The translations under genes and the position numbers were made by a program. Source: Candidatus Rubrimentiphilum sp. (GTDB lineage Bacteria; Vulcanimicrobiota; Vulcanimicrobiia; Vulcanimicrobiales; Vulcanimicrobiaceae). From it: 64,000 nt of DNA. The first letter of the stretch is position 1. Each line of letters opens with the position of its first letter. Positions 53,605 through 62,557 of this stretch are shown here, in pieces. The notes under the pieces were generated by a model. The model searched no databases, was not told where the DNA came from, and saw nothing but the letters and a program-made list of their open reading frames with translations. Location of the stretch: contig DASTDE010000001.1 of NCBI GenBank assembly GCA_035710515.1, positions 248,001 to 312,000 on the forward strand, given 5' to 3'.

Positions 53605-53901
53605 CTAACCTTTCTTGATAAGGCCGGCGCTACAGTACTGACTGCCGTAGATCTCGCAAACAAACGATTGGAATGCGTATCCTGTCTGCCTTACGATGAT
53701 GCTGACAGCGTTACGCACATCGGCACAGGTTCCGGACTGCCCTTCGATAACATACATGGCCGTCGGAAGCCAATAATCTCCATCTGAGTAGTGCACGAAC
53801 CGCGCAAAATTGGCGTTTGCCATGGCGGCATGGAGGTTCGTGTATACGTTGGCGTCATGCTCGGCGCCATGCAGCTCGACTCTTACAAGAAAAGTTGCCA
53901 T
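53605..53901 (-). CDS. GhoS-like (DUF2622-type) small protein
   Basis: A 98-residue protein. MATFLVRVELHGAEHDANVYTNLH, followed by MANANFARFV and YWLPTAMYVIEG, matches the ferredoxin-like layout of small proteins annotated as GhoS-type antitoxin endoribonucleases. The C-terminal part (GYAFQSFVCEIYG) continues the pattern. GhoS normally silences a small membrane toxin mRNA (GhoT); no GhoT-like gene is evident here. It is divergent from the HTH protein gene at 54069. The assignment is from motif recollection and tentative. Confidence 0.45.
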   Translation of the reverse strand: MATFLVRVELHGAEHDANVYTNLHAAMANANFARFVHYSDGDYWLPTAMYVIEGQSGTCADVRNAVSIIVRQTGYAFQSFVCEIYGSQYCSAGLIKKG

Positions 53902-54068
53902 AAGACGTGCACCTCCCTGTCGACTTAATAAACTTCAACGCCACTGTCCGCGTGCTCGAACCGCTACTGGTCGCGGACGTCACAACTCTCTGGGTCCGGT
54001 TTCTCCCCTACGGCGATCGGCTCCTTACGCAAAAAGGTGAAAGCCCGAGCCCTCAGCATTATGCCGAC

Positions 54069-55166
54069 ATGACGCGTTCCGTCTTACCACCTCCGCCGCT
54101 TGCGGCGTTCTTAAAAAATCGTCAATTGGAGAAACGTCTCAGCGTAGAGGCCTTCGCGGAAAAACTGAGCTGCAAAACGGATACTATTAAGGATATATAT
54201 GACGGGAAGACGCAGGCCGCGCGCCCGAAGACCCTGGCAAAAATCAACAAGTTCATTGAGGAAAGCTACGCACAGGATTCGGAGCGAGCCAATAGCCTCA
54301 AAGATCAGCTCGTCGAGATAAATAACCTGGCACGGCGAACCTACGGCGGCCCATTTCCCTTTCACTTAGAAGCCCTGAGAAGGCTGGTGAACCAGCGTCC
54401 ACGCGATTGTGTCGATATACTGGTGGATTGTGCCGACTACGGAAGCTTCTTCCATCCAGCTCTACATCGTCTAATTGTCAAAATGCTAGTTGATCTTCGT
54501 AAGAGCGGGCGCGCGATCCGAATGCTGGTTGCCGGACCAATTCGGCCTATAACAAGCGCCGCCGAGTTTATTGAAATGAAGCACGAAGAACGCATGGCCG
54601 ATATGCACTTCATCGAGTATCTGAATCGCTATATTGAGTATCTAAGAGACGAGAAGAGCACTGACGCGCAGCCGTTCAGAGAATGGTTGGATGAGCACAA
54701 AGCGGACGATTGCCGCGAGATACTGTCTTGGGTGAAGTGCTATGCTCAGCAAGACCAGGTTCCAAGCGCCGATGAGCTCTGTGCTTGGATGAATCGTGCC
54801 AGCTCCACGGTTTACAACCCCGCTGGAACGTTCACTGCAAGCCGGGATGACGGGGGTCCTCTTCTGGCGCTGCTCTGGTCGCGCGAACGATATTTTGAGG
54901 AAATGTTGCTTCGAAGCGGAGTCGCGCTCAAACGCGCAGGGGCCCTGCCGCCGGCAATTACCTTCTGGCTTTCAGGCAAGCGAGCAATTTACGTTTTCAA
55001 TGAAACCAAGCTTGAGGAAAGGGGTTGGGCCTTTTCTACACTGCTTGTGGCGAAAGATGAGCGACCCAGGAAGATCTCTGTTTTGAAGAGTGTCTTCGAG
55101 AACCACTGGACGCAAGCGCCAGAATATAAGTTCTTGGAGTGTGCGGCATCTACGGCAGTGGTTTAG
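54069..55166 (+). CDS. protein with an N-terminal XRE-like helix-turn-helix and an unknown C-terminal domain
   Basis: A 365-residue protein from ATG 54069. The frame is open to 53907, but that start would nearly touch the divergent gene at 53901 and leave no promoter. Residues 10-65 (LAAFLKNRQLEKRLSVEAFAEKL, then KTDTIKDIYDGKTQARPKTL-like) form a helix-turn-helix of the XRE type. The rest is mainly helical with one stretch VDILVDCADYGSFFHPALHRLI and a beta-rich end (AITFWLSGKRAIYVFNETKLEERGW). No known sensor or effector domain was recognised. It may be a regulator for this accessory region. Confidence 0.6.
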   Translation: MTRSVLPPPPLAAFLKNRQLEKRLSVEAFAEKLSCKTDTIKDIYDGKTQAARPKTLAKINKFIEESYAQDSERANSLKDQLVEINNLARRTYGGPFPFHLEALRRLVNQRPRDCVDILVDCADYGSFFHPALHRLIVKMLVDLRKSGRAIRMLVAGPIRPITSAAEFIEMKHEERMADMHFIEYLNRYIEYLRDEKSTDAQPFREWLDEHKADDCREILSWVKCYAQQDQVPSADELCAWMNRASSTVYNPAGTFTASRDDGGPLLALLWSRERYFEEMLLRSGVALKRAGALPPAITFWLSGKRAIYVFNETKLEERGWAFSTLLVAKDERPRKISVLKSVFENHWTQAPEYKFLECAASTAVV

Positions 55167-55334
55167 CACCCCTAAAAACGTCAATTTTTATCGGTCTAGC
55201 GAAAGCCCTGTATTCTGGTAAGATCGCATTTGGGACGGATGCGACAGATATAATCTAATTCGCAAACTCAAGTGTATGACTATGTCGACCTCGGCTTACC
55301 CAGCTCGATTGCGATCCCGAAAGCTGCGCGCACT

Positions 55335-55922
55335 ATGCATTACGTTGAAATAAAGACGATACTTGGGGCGGTCGCTATCGTGATCGCTCTAATCGCGTAT
55401 GCTACGTATTTGAACGGCATCTCTAGTGGCAGCACCAAGCCGCACGCATTCTCTTGGCTTCTTTGGGCTCTCCTAACGGGAACGGCATTTGCGGCTCAAG
55501 TTGTGAAAGGCGGCGGAGCCGGCGCTTGGGCGACGGGAGCCAGCTCCGTCGCTTGCGCGGCAATAGGCATCTTGGCGTTAAGGGTGAGCGACCGGCGTTT
55601 CCATGCGTTGGACTGGGCCTTCCTCTGCGGGTCTTTACTCGCGCTGCTTCTGTGGTTTGTGGCCAAGAATGTGACATTATCCGTAATCGCCTTAACCGCG
55701 ACCGATGTCTTGGGCTACGGGCCGACCCTCCGTAAGGGATGGCTCAAACCGAATGAGGACATGGTGTTGCCCTTCGCGCTGAATTCAACCAAGTATGTCG
55801 TCGCGATCATTGCGCTTCAGTCATACTCGCTGGAGACGTGGCTCTACCCTGGCTCCCTTATTGTAATGAACGGGGCGGTCGCCCTGATGCTGTGGGCCCG
55901 GCGCGGAGGGGTTACGATATGA
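55335..55922 (+). CDS. seven-segment membrane protein of PQ-loop-like pattern
   Basis: A 195-residue polytopic protein. Motifs TKPHAFSWLLWALLTG and DVLGYGPTLRKGWLKPNED recall the Pro-containing pairs of PQ-loop (SWEET/MtN3-like) small-solute carriers. There are about seven hydrophobic segments. The ATG at 55335 is preferred over 55272, which adds a non-hydrophobic leader. Its stop overlaps a 55-codon frame. Substrate unknown. Confidence 0.65.
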   Translation: MHYVEIKTILGAVAIVIALIAYATYLNGISSGSTKPHAFSWLLWALLTGTAFAAQVVKGGGAGAWATGASSVACAAIGILALRVSDRRFHALDWAFLCGSLLALLLWFVAKNVTLSVIALTATDVLGYGPTLRKGWLKPNEDMVLPFALNSTKYVVAIIALQSYSLETWLYPGSLIVMNGAVALMLWARRGGVTI

Positions 55923-56086
55923 AACGGCACTTCGGATTCGGCATCCGTGAGATCCGCCTTCGGTCCGAAGCTCCCTCCCGTGTTCTCGCGCACCAAGACG
56001 TCGTGCCCGCACTCACCGCACTATACAGCGCTGCCCGTGGTCTTTGTGAATCGCGTCCTGATCTGGGTTCACCGCCGATCATATAG
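55919..56086 (+). CDS. possible small coupled ORF, 55 residues
   Basis: An ATG overlaps the stop of the PQ-loop-like gene (ATGA). The 55-residue product (MKRHFGFGIREIRLRSEA...) is basic and without recognised features. The coupling is the only support. Confidence 0.35.
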   Translation: MKRHFGFGIREIRLRSEAPSRVLAHQDVVPALTALYSAARGLCESRPDLGSPPII

Positions 56087-56841
56087 TGTGCCTTGAGCGC
56101 AGCGAATGATTTGTCAAATGTTGCACGACAAAAAACGCAATTGCCGAACGCGAAAGAGTTCGCCGCATGGCAAGAATTTTTCTGAATCGGCGGTCAAGCA
56201 TGTCACAGTTCCCGCCAATCCAAAGCCGGAATTTAGACTTGACGTGAACGTCCTGATCAACATTGTCAGACTCATTGTGACTTTGGTTGACGTCCTCTTG
56301 CGGCGTTAGGGTTCCAGTCATGCCGTCGTTTGCGAACCCCGAACTGGTGCGCGAATCGCCATTTTGTACGAAGTGTCATCTTCGCACAAGGGCCTCGATA
56401 ATAGTCACTATCAGTATCGCGGTGTTTAGCAATAGGCTAAGGTCTTGCTTAGATAGGCGCCGCCTGGCCCCAAGGGTCTTGCGCCGATCTACCGGCGCCG
56501 GCGATTTCGCCGGAGCTCTGTGCCTCGAGGATCTGGCCTTTCTAGGAGCCATCTGACGGCACCAAATTTCCGCTCATCACCGGAGAAGATAGTTGCGGAT
56601 TACGCCTCGACAGGGAGCGATTCAAGCCATTCATCTGCGCTTCAGGCCCGGCAGTCGCGCGTTCTCTCAGCTTGTCCGGGATCCGCGAATGCTGTCGAGC
56701 AGTTTGGGATTTGGCGCCTGCCTCTCAGCGTCAAAATCGGGAAGGATTGCATTCTAACAGTCCTATCGGTAGGTCCTGACGAGATGCGGACTTACGCGCG
56801 CGCTTGATAAGCGTCCGTCACCCCATGACAAGGAACCATTC
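56087..56841. other. 755-bp stretch without a confident gene
   Basis: Short frames on both strands overlap each other. The best is a 67-codon frame on the plus strand at 56106-56309 whose product ends in a hydrophobic helix (LDVNVLINIVRLIVTLVDVLL), but no ribosome site or family supports it. No repeat, hairpin with T run or tRNA was seen. Confidence 0.4.
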
Positions 56842-57345
56842 GTGCTTGCACCACGCCTCGAAGGTCACATCGCGTCTTCCCGGGTCGGCTTCATTCACGA
56901 AACAGATCGAAAGTATTCGGCCCGGATTTTCGGAGGGGGCCCGGGTCGCGAAACACTAGAATGGAACAAAATGGTGATTCCCAATGCCGACAGCAGTAAG
57001 GCCGCGCCGCAGGTATCGGCGCCGTCTCCCCCCACACGTCTCAGCATGTCTGGGACCGTTTGCGCTATAAGCGCGGGCGAGAAGCCCTCGACCGAGGCTA
57101 AAGTCGGCATTCGCACATCAAAAGCTGCAGCAACGGCGCCACACGCGGCGGGTGAGACAGCGGTCGGAGTTCCCAGGGCAAAAACTGCCTCGGCCGCGCC
57201 GCATGCGGCGAGTGCGCCTTCGACTGGAAGGCCAAGCGCCAAAGACGGAAATGGCGAACCGCCACCACCGCCCCCACCCCCACCTCCCGACCGCGATACG
57301 ATGGTTCAACCCCTCACTGAGGGCAATCCGCCGAAAGATCGATAG
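56842..57345 (+). CDS. low-complexity Ala/Pro-rich protein
   Basis: A 167-codon frame. An in-frame ATG at 56971 is an alternative start. The product is rich in Ala, Ser, Thr and Pro, with imperfect repeats (KAAATAPHAAGE, KTASAAPHAAS) and a run of about ten Pro near the end. It lacks a signal peptide and any domain. It stops 7 bp before the next gene's TTG. The coding call rests on the frame and spacing only. Confidence 0.4.
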   Translation: MLAPRLEGHIASSRVGFIHETDRKYSARIFGGGPGRETLEWNKMVIPNADSSKAAPQVSAPSPPTRLSMSGTVCAISAGEKPSTEAKVGIRTSKAAATAPHAAGETAVGVPRAKTASAAPHAASAPSTGRPSAKDGNGEPPPPPPPPPPDRDTMVQPLTEGNPPKDR

Positions 57346-57352
57346 CGCGGGT

Positions 57353-57859
57353 TTGTCAGCGCAAGACCCCGGACCGCCGCGCAAAGAAGACGAGCCATTG
57401 CCTTACGGCTCGCCGGTCGATTACCGATATGAACTCGAAATTCTAACAAAACGCCGCGATGATGACCGTGAGCGGCTCGACCGAATCGAATCAAAGATCG
57501 CCGTGGTTATTGCCGGTGCCTTTGCCGCCCTTGGATTCTCATTGGACAAGTCGGGCTCGATTTACGCGACAATCGCGGCCGGCTTATATCTAATCCCGAT
57601 CGTGTTCCTTCTCATCGCACTCTTACCGGTCACGTACACGGATGCTCCAAATCCGCGCGAATTTGAGGAAAAGTTTCCGTGGTATCCGATTACGACTCTC
57701 AAAGCCGCTGTTGGGGCGATCGTAGATTCACTGGAATCTAATAACCCGAAGATTGAGCGGAAACTGAACAACCTGCGTATCGGTATTTGGGGGCTTGTTG
57801 TGATCACGTCCCTAGTCGTCGCAGTGAAGTTTTACGCCGCCATTCACGGAATAAAATAA
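57353..57859 (+). CDS. membrane protein with N-terminal coiled coil
   Basis: About 168 residues from TTG 57353; no ATG fits. The same frame extends upstream to 57152, but that part overlaps the preceding gene and reads as Arg/Pro noise. A charged helix (YELEILTKRRDDDRERLDRIESKI) leads to a pair of membrane segments (AVVIAGAFAALGFSL and SIYATIAAGLYLIPIVFLLIALL), a cytoplasmic or periplasmic stretch and a third segment (IGIWGLVVITSLVVAVKF). It resembles small membrane anchors of accessory-region systems. No family recognised. Confidence 0.6.
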   Translation: MSAQDPGPPRKEDEPLPYGSPVDYRYELEILTKRRDDDRERLDRIESKIAVVIAGAFAALGFSLDKSGSIYATIAAGLYLIPIVFLLIALLPVTYTDAPNPREFEEKFPWYPITTLKAAVGAIVDSLESNNPKIERKLNNLRIGIWGLVVITSLVVAVKFYAAIHGIK

Positions 57860-57897
57860 ACAAGAAGCGACTGCGGAATTCGGTGCGATACGAGATC

Positions 57898-58710
57898 ATG
57901 CCGAGGCTGGCAAGAAGGCTTTCTCGAATAAGAAGAGTCGCGGCTCGCCACTTTTGGGGCGCCGTGTCTCTACTTTGTCTAGTGGCCTCGGCTGCTATTA
58001 CTCAGGTCTTGACGCACCATGAGTATGCCGACCCTACGACCTACAGAGGCGTTGTCGTCACGCTCCTTGGTTTGGGTCAGTTGCGCGCTGGCGATGTCTA
58101 CATGAACATGCCTCAGGGAGCATTTCTTTCAGATTTGCCAGGCTCTGACGTCCTGGTGGAACTACGCGCATATTTTGCAGGCCGATCGCTCGTGCGTAAG
58201 CCAATTGCCGTTTTTATATCGGGCGTACGAGACATCCAATGCATGGATGAGAGCACTGTTACGCACGAAGGCGCCGCTAATGGGCCAAATGACAAGAACG
58301 GCGTCGAAACACAGCTGTATCGCTCTGCATTTCTAGTAAGTAAGAACGGCTACATAATCTGCTCCTTTAACATCCCGCCCTTTCACAAGACCTTCACGGA
58401 ACGAGAACTACGTGTGAGCATTGATGAGCTTGGCGCGCCAGCGTTTCATCAATTTCGTCCAGCGCGGTCTCAAGAGGTGTTGTTCGACATCTCGCGGTTT
58501 TCGCAGCAACATGACGTTCACGCCAGCGGTGTTATGCGCGACAATCGCGTGATCGCAAATGGAAGCAGCGACGTCGTTGTTTCTTGGCGCGACGTCGATG
58601 CCGAACAATTCCGGGATATTCTTCTCGTGCTGGTTGGCGGGTTACTGGGCACGGCGGCAGCAGCGGCATTTGAGTGGCTTCGACCAGTTCTTGTTAGATG
58701 GTCACGATGA
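57898..58710 (+). CDS. bitopic hypothetical membrane protein
   Basis: A 270-residue protein from ATG 57898. A very basic N-terminus (PRLARRLSRIRRVAARH) precedes a first membrane segment (GAVSLLCLVASAAITQVL). A domain of about 200 residues with predicted strands follows, and a second membrane segment sits near the C-terminus (ILLVLVGGLLGTAAAAAF). The large domain is probably outside the cytoplasm and has two or three Cys. The frame is open to 57787 inside the previous gene. No family recognised. Confidence 0.6.
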   Translation: MPRLARRLSRIRRVAARHFWGAVSLLCLVASAAITQVLTHHEYADPTTYRGVVVTLLGLGQLRAGDVYMNMPQGAFLSDLPGSDVLVELRAYFAGRSLVRKPIAVFISGVRDIQCMDESTVTHEGAANGPNDKNGVETQLYRSAFLVSKNGYIICSFNIPPFHKTFTERELRVSIDELGAPAFHQFRPARSQEVLFDISRFSQQHDVHASGVMRDNRVIANGSSDVVVSWRDVDAEQFRDILLVLVGGLLGTAAAAAFEWLRPVLVRWSR

Positions 58711-58826
58711 CTAAACGGGAACCCCTCGTCCACCGGGTTCGCTCGTTCCGCCGGTGGACCACGAAACATGCCAAGACATAGGGCGTTTCTAGTGACCCGC
58801 GTAGATGGTGATCGCGCTGACGCCTT

Positions 58827-59831
58827 ATGGTAACAACGTTTCAATTCTTCGCTGACGCTATCGACCAAGTAGACTTGGCGCTGGACCAAATTGCCGTATC
58901 GGATCGCAATTTTGACAGATTCGCCTTGCTCCTTATAGACAATGTTGTTGAGCTCACCTTACACAAATTTGCAGAAGACATGGATCAGGAAAACAAGGTG
59001 TACCGCTATTACAAGGAGTCTCCGCAGTTTGATGAACAAGCGGTTGAGCGAGCACTGAACAATGATTTCAAGGCGAAAGTTGCGCTGGCAAGCTCCTTGG
59101 GGCTTCTGTCGGAAGCATCGGCACAAAGTCTTCGAACGCTGCATGCATTCAGAAATACAGCATATCATCGTGGCGTCCGGCACGAGGGCATCCTACACTC
59201 CTTGGCAATCTTCTATGCCAAGAACGCGTGCATGCTCCTACGAGAATACAAGCCACGAGTACAGTCGCACGGTAGCGATGATTCGGTTTCGCATCGTGCT
59301 CGGAAATACATCGGCTCCTCGAGGGAACTATTTAGCGCGTCTCCTCTAGAAAGCGCCTATGTCCGACTCTCAGAGGTCGCCGACGCGTTCGAAAAACGTA
59401 TGATTGAAGACCTCGCATCGGACATGGAGGCAACAATTGACGATTTTGATGGCACGCTTGAGTTCTGGGTCGAAAACAATCCCAATGCACACTCACGCGA
59501 CGAGGAAATTATTTCCGTTCAAGCGTGGCATCTGGCGTTCTCAGAAGAAGGGCGGAAATTCGCGTCAAGCCGAGATTACGCAGCGAAGAATCATTTTGAA
59601 CTCGTTCAATGGTTTATCGAAACATTTCCGTGGAAAGTAAAATCAGATCCTGTTGTAGCTTGGCGCAAACGATTAGAATCGCTCCGCGAGGAAGTAGATG
59701 AGCATACGGCGTTGAGAAAATATGATGCTTTCATGCGGCAGACCGCAGCGCTTCGAGGAATTTTTGCCGAGGCGGCCAGGCGTTTGGATGATGACATTCA
59801 ACTACAGATTGATATCATGCGCGGGAAATGA
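58827..59831 (+). CDS. HEPN-like protein with RNxxxH motif
   Basis: A 334-residue helical protein. Residues 25-120 look like a HEPN domain: helix RFALLLIDNVVELTLHKFAED, then later LHAFRNTAYHRG with Arg109-Asn110-x3-His114, the RNxxxH motif of HEPN ribonucleases. The remaining 200 residues are helical and unrecognised (ATIDDFDGTLEFWVENN, HFELVQWFIETFPWK). HEPN enzymes cleave RNA in toxin-antitoxin and abortive-infection systems. No MNT-type nucleotidyltransferase partner is adjacent; the next gene, convergent, is a HipA-like kinase. Confidence 0.7.
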   Translation: MVTTFQFFADAIDQVDLALDQIAVSDRNFDRFALLLIDNVVELTLHKFAEDMDQENKVYRYYKESPQFDEQAVERALNNDFKAKVALASSLGLLSEASAQSLRTLHAFRNTAYHRGVRHEGILHSLAIFYAKNACMLLREYKPRVQSHGSDDSVSHRARKYIGSSRELFSASPLESAYVRLSEVADAFEKRMIEDLASDMEATIDDFDGTLEFWVENNPNAHSRDEEIISVQAWHLAFSEEGRKFASSRDYAAKNHFELVQWFIETFPWKVKSDPVVAWRKRLESLREEVDEHTALRKYDAFMRQTAALRGIFAEAARRLDDDIQLQIDIMRGK

Positions 59832-59867
59832 CGGAGAGACCTGGCGCAAATCTACTGTCCGTCGGCC

Positions 59868-60641
59868 TCAATCCTTGCGGGCTATCTCCAGCGCCTTCAA
59901 GGTCCAACGTTCTAAATTATGCGCTCTCGCCTTCAGAAAATCCGCAATCGCACGTTGCTCGGCGGCGTCGACGCCGGAACAGGCAGCAACATCAGCGACG
60001 ATGGCCGCGAACTCACTACTTGATTTCGAGACCCGCTCCGCCGCTTGCATCGCCAACTTCGTATTACTGAGCCCCCAAAATAGCCAGGGGTCGTTGTAGC
60101 CTGAGTTACCGGTGCGATTCGCGGCGACATGGGCCGCATCCCAATGACTGCCGGTAAACGCATTTGCGTGATCGATGGCGAGGAATTTGACCGGGCGACT
60201 GACATTCGCTGAATCTGGGACTAGAATATCACCAGCTTTCCGATCCGGATTCCGCAGCAGCTCGTCAAACGCTAAGAGCAAGTACAGATCGCGCGCGTCG
60301 TAGTCATCCAGGGTCGAGACGATATGAGAGCCGTCTGGAAGCGGCCGATAGTCTGCCAAAAAAACAGAGCCAAAGTGGCGACCTCGCGGAAGGCCGGCAT
60401 TTGCATTGTCACTTATTTCAACGAGCGCGTGTTCGGGGACACGAAGCCCTATGCGATCTGCCAGGGCACAGGCGAAAAGCTCGTTAAACAGCTCCTTGCT
60501 GTTCGTGCCGCCATGAGCGGCGCCGGCAGGATCGGCCGGTGCCTTCACGACGTATACTTTGTTATCGGCATCGACAAACCACTTTGGCTGAGTCCCGCCC
60601 AGATGTGCGCGACGGACATTGCTCGCGATGACGTGCTTCAT
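59868..60641 (-). CDS. HipA-like kinase-fold protein (HipA_2 type)
   Basis: A 257-residue protein resembling the HipA-like kinase family. The N-terminal lobe has GGTQPKWFVDADNKVYVVK with the candidate ATP-binding Lys33, followed by the helix LFNELFACALADRIGLRVPEHAL. The catalytic-type segment is LLLAFDELLRNPDRKAGDIL (Asp126, Asn131, Asp133), and the metal-binding-type Asp157 lies in FLAIDHANAF. No HipB-like antitoxin is adjacent. It is convergent with the HEPN-like gene (36 bp between stops). Homologous domains occur as solitary accessory genes. Confidence 0.75.
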   Translation of the reverse strand: MKHVIASNVRRAHLGGTQPKWFVDADNKVYVVKAPADPAGAAHGGTNSKELFNELFACALADRIGLRVPEHALVEISDNANAGLPRGRHFGSVFLADYRPLPDGSHIVSTLDDYDARDLYLLLAFDELLRNPDRKAGDILVPDSANVSRPVKFLAIDHANAFTGSHWDAAHVAANRTGNSGYNDPWLFWGLSNTKLAMQAAERVSKSSSEFAAIVADVAACSGVDAAEQRAIADFLKARAHNLERWTLKALEIARKD

Positions 60642-60687
60642 TCTGTGGCACCCTACCCTTAGCTCGTGCTGGTTCAGTGGATATTAT

Positions 60688-61728
60688 TTATCTCAGCGCC
60701 TTCTTTGCCCACCGTATCATACGGTCAGAATCAACGCTGCCCAATCCGCTCAGGTCATCGCAGTCTTCAAGGGAATTGAAAAGGTCCGCCGCCAGCCCTG
60801 ACCAGTGTTGTTGCGCGTTCTTAGCGTTATGTTTAACAAACCATGGATAGTAGTCGGACATATACTTCACACATTTCGCTTGATAAGCGATGCGCGACGA
60901 CAGAGGGCTCGTTTTTGGAGGGGCACTTGGCAAAGCGGTCGGTGCCGCCTTTGTCACCGGATAAAGCTCTCCACTACCTATTTTGCTGATCTCATCCGAT
61001 GGCATGAACGCGAAGCCGTTATCAACGTCGCAGCGCTCTATACCATCAAAGACTCTGTCCAGAAAACTCGAGATGTCGTTGTCGGTCAATGGGTGGCCGC
61101 GCATTGGCAAGACGTCCATTCGCAACTCAAAGCGCCTGACGCACGACGTCTGAGCATGAACTCTCGCTTGTATCGTACTAGGGCTGTTCGGCGTAATGAC
61201 ATAGTCGATTCGGACGGCGGGGAAGTCTTGCTCCACTCCCATTCGGTTCTTCCCGTTCATGGGTTGCACGACAGTACCAATGAGTGTGATGACTTGATTT
61301 GCATCAAACGTGGCAACCTCGCCCTCGAGAACCAGGGATCCTTGTTCCTTCAGCGCTTCGGCGCTCTTGGCGAACGCAGCTTCTTGCCTTTGCTCGTACT
61401 TAGCGATGGAGTCCGGATCCGTATAGTCCACATTCGCAGTCGACGGAACGCTAAAATCGGGATCCTTTGGTCCGCACGTCGCGTTTGCGAAGTCAGCGCT
61501 AGGGACGTCGACAATGGTGCACCTCAGCTTCACGACAACGCCGACATACTTCAGCGGGTTCCCGGCAATCTTCGCCGCTGACACGGACGGCTTGACCTGT
61601 CGGGACATTTCTAACTCAGAGGACCCGTTAGGATTGTCCACCGGAGCTGAACACGCAGCAATTGCCAGCAGCAAGGCGCCGAAGACGGGCGGAAATCTAC
61701 GAACGGCACGCCAGACGTCTACTCCCAA
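60688..61728 (-). CDS. lipoprotein with a possible OB-fold (tRNA_anti-like) region
   Basis: A 346-residue protein from TTG 61728 with a signal peptide and lipobox LAIAAC. Residues about 50-175 (AAKIAGNPLKYVGVVVKLRCTIVDV ... QVITLIGTVVQPMNGKNRMG) read like a tRNA_anti-like OB domain found in several exported proteins. The second half is unrecognised, with Cys-containing helices near the end (CVKYMSDYYPWFVKHN, LADLFNSLEDCDDL). It overlaps the AbrB-type gene by ten bases, so the two form an operon. Confidence 0.65.
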   Translation of the reverse strand: MGVDVWRAVRRFPPVFGALLLAIAACSAPVDNPNGSSELEMSRQVKPSVSAAKIAGNPLKYVGVVVKLRCTIVDVPSADFANATCGPKDPDFSVPSTANVDYTDPDSIAKYEQRQEAAFAKSAEALKEQGSLVLEGEVATFDANQVITLIGTVVQPMNGKNRMGVEQDFPAVRIDYVITPNSPSTIQARVHAQTSCVRRFELRMDVLPMRGHPLTDNDISSFLDRVFDGIERCDVDNGFAFMPSDEISKIGSGELYPVTKAAPTALPSAPPKTSPLSSRIAYQAKCVKYMSDYYPWFVKHNAKNAQQHWSGLAADLFNSLEDCDDLSGLGSVDSDRMIRWAKKALR

Positions 61729-61970
61729 TCTGAACGTTCCTGGCCGACGTAGCGGTTTGCGTCACCGTAGCTGCCTTTACCGATGCTCGCATACGACTTT
61801 AAGACCGGCCGAAGCGTCGCAGAGCCGTCGTTGATTTCCAAGACAATAACAGCGCCTTCGCGTATCGCCAATAGCGTGGCGGCGCGGCTTGGTATCGTGA
61901 TTCGGTTACCCTTGTTAACAGTCACCTCGAAGGTGATCGACTGCTTGGGTATTTGCGAGTCTGAAGCCAT
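61719..61970 (-). CDS. AbrB/SpoVT-type DNA-binding protein
   Basis: An 83-residue protein with the swapped-hairpin AbrB pattern: ITFEVTVNKGNRITIPSRAATLLAIREGAVIVLEINDG. It then has a Gly/Tyr-rich tail (SYASIGKGSYGDANRYVGQERSDWE) of the sort that antitoxins use to bind PIN toxins. No PIN or MazF toxin follows; the next gene encodes the lipoprotein. It may regulate its own operon. Confidence 0.75.
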   Translation of the reverse strand: MASDSQIPKQSITFEVTVNKGNRITIPSRAATLLAIREGAVIVLEINDGSATLRPVLKSYASIGKGSYGDANRYVGQERSDWE

Positions 61971-61974
61971 GGCT

Positions 61975-62557
61975 AAAAGTATATCACCAGATCATCATGT
62001 CTGAGCGACGTTGACGATGAGACTAAAGTCCGCTTTATCGTCGGCATCGACAAAGTATTTTCCTTGGTGCGATGGCAGTGATCGCAATGGGCTGATGCCG
62101 GCCGCAGCTCTTTTTGACTCGCGTTGTCAGATTGTCCCTCAGCCAACGAGCGCTGTTCTGGCACCTTCCTGCGGCTAAAAGTATGCAGAAGTTAGCGAAG
62201 TTCGAAAATCGCGCATGCATCGATAACTTTGGTTAAATTCGGTATAGATTCAGGGGGAGCTGGGTGCTTTTGCGGGTCCCGGAGATGCGGGCGTCCCGGC
62301 GGCAAAGGTGGCGATGCTGCGTGAAGGAAGAGGCGGGCGCGGGTTCGCGGCGTGCGATCGGAGATCGCTCACACCCGACGTCGTGGGCCCGCTCAAAGCC
62401 TCACAATCGGTTACTATCAGGATGACCCAACCTTCTTGGACTCCGCGCTGCGCAATTTTTGCAGCCGATGCTGACCAGCTTCGCATTTGGGGTTCTGACA
62501 AAAGGAGCCCTGCGCAAAGAAGAGTCTAGTCTGAGCGGACCCGCGGAAGCGTTGAAT
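61975..62557. other. 583-bp stretch without a confident gene
   Basis: Short overlapping frames only. A 42-codon fragment on the minus strand around 62000-62125 contains KYFVDADDK, echoing KWFVDADNK of the HipA-like protein, with 14 identical bases. No start codon or further similarity supports a gene. Confidence 0.35.

Noticed and set aside
61975-62164. Possible remnant of a second HipA-like gene (fragment with KYFVDADDK)
   Set aside because: Only a 42-codon fragment with about nine similar residues and 14 identical bases to the HipA-like gene; no start codon and no further similarity.
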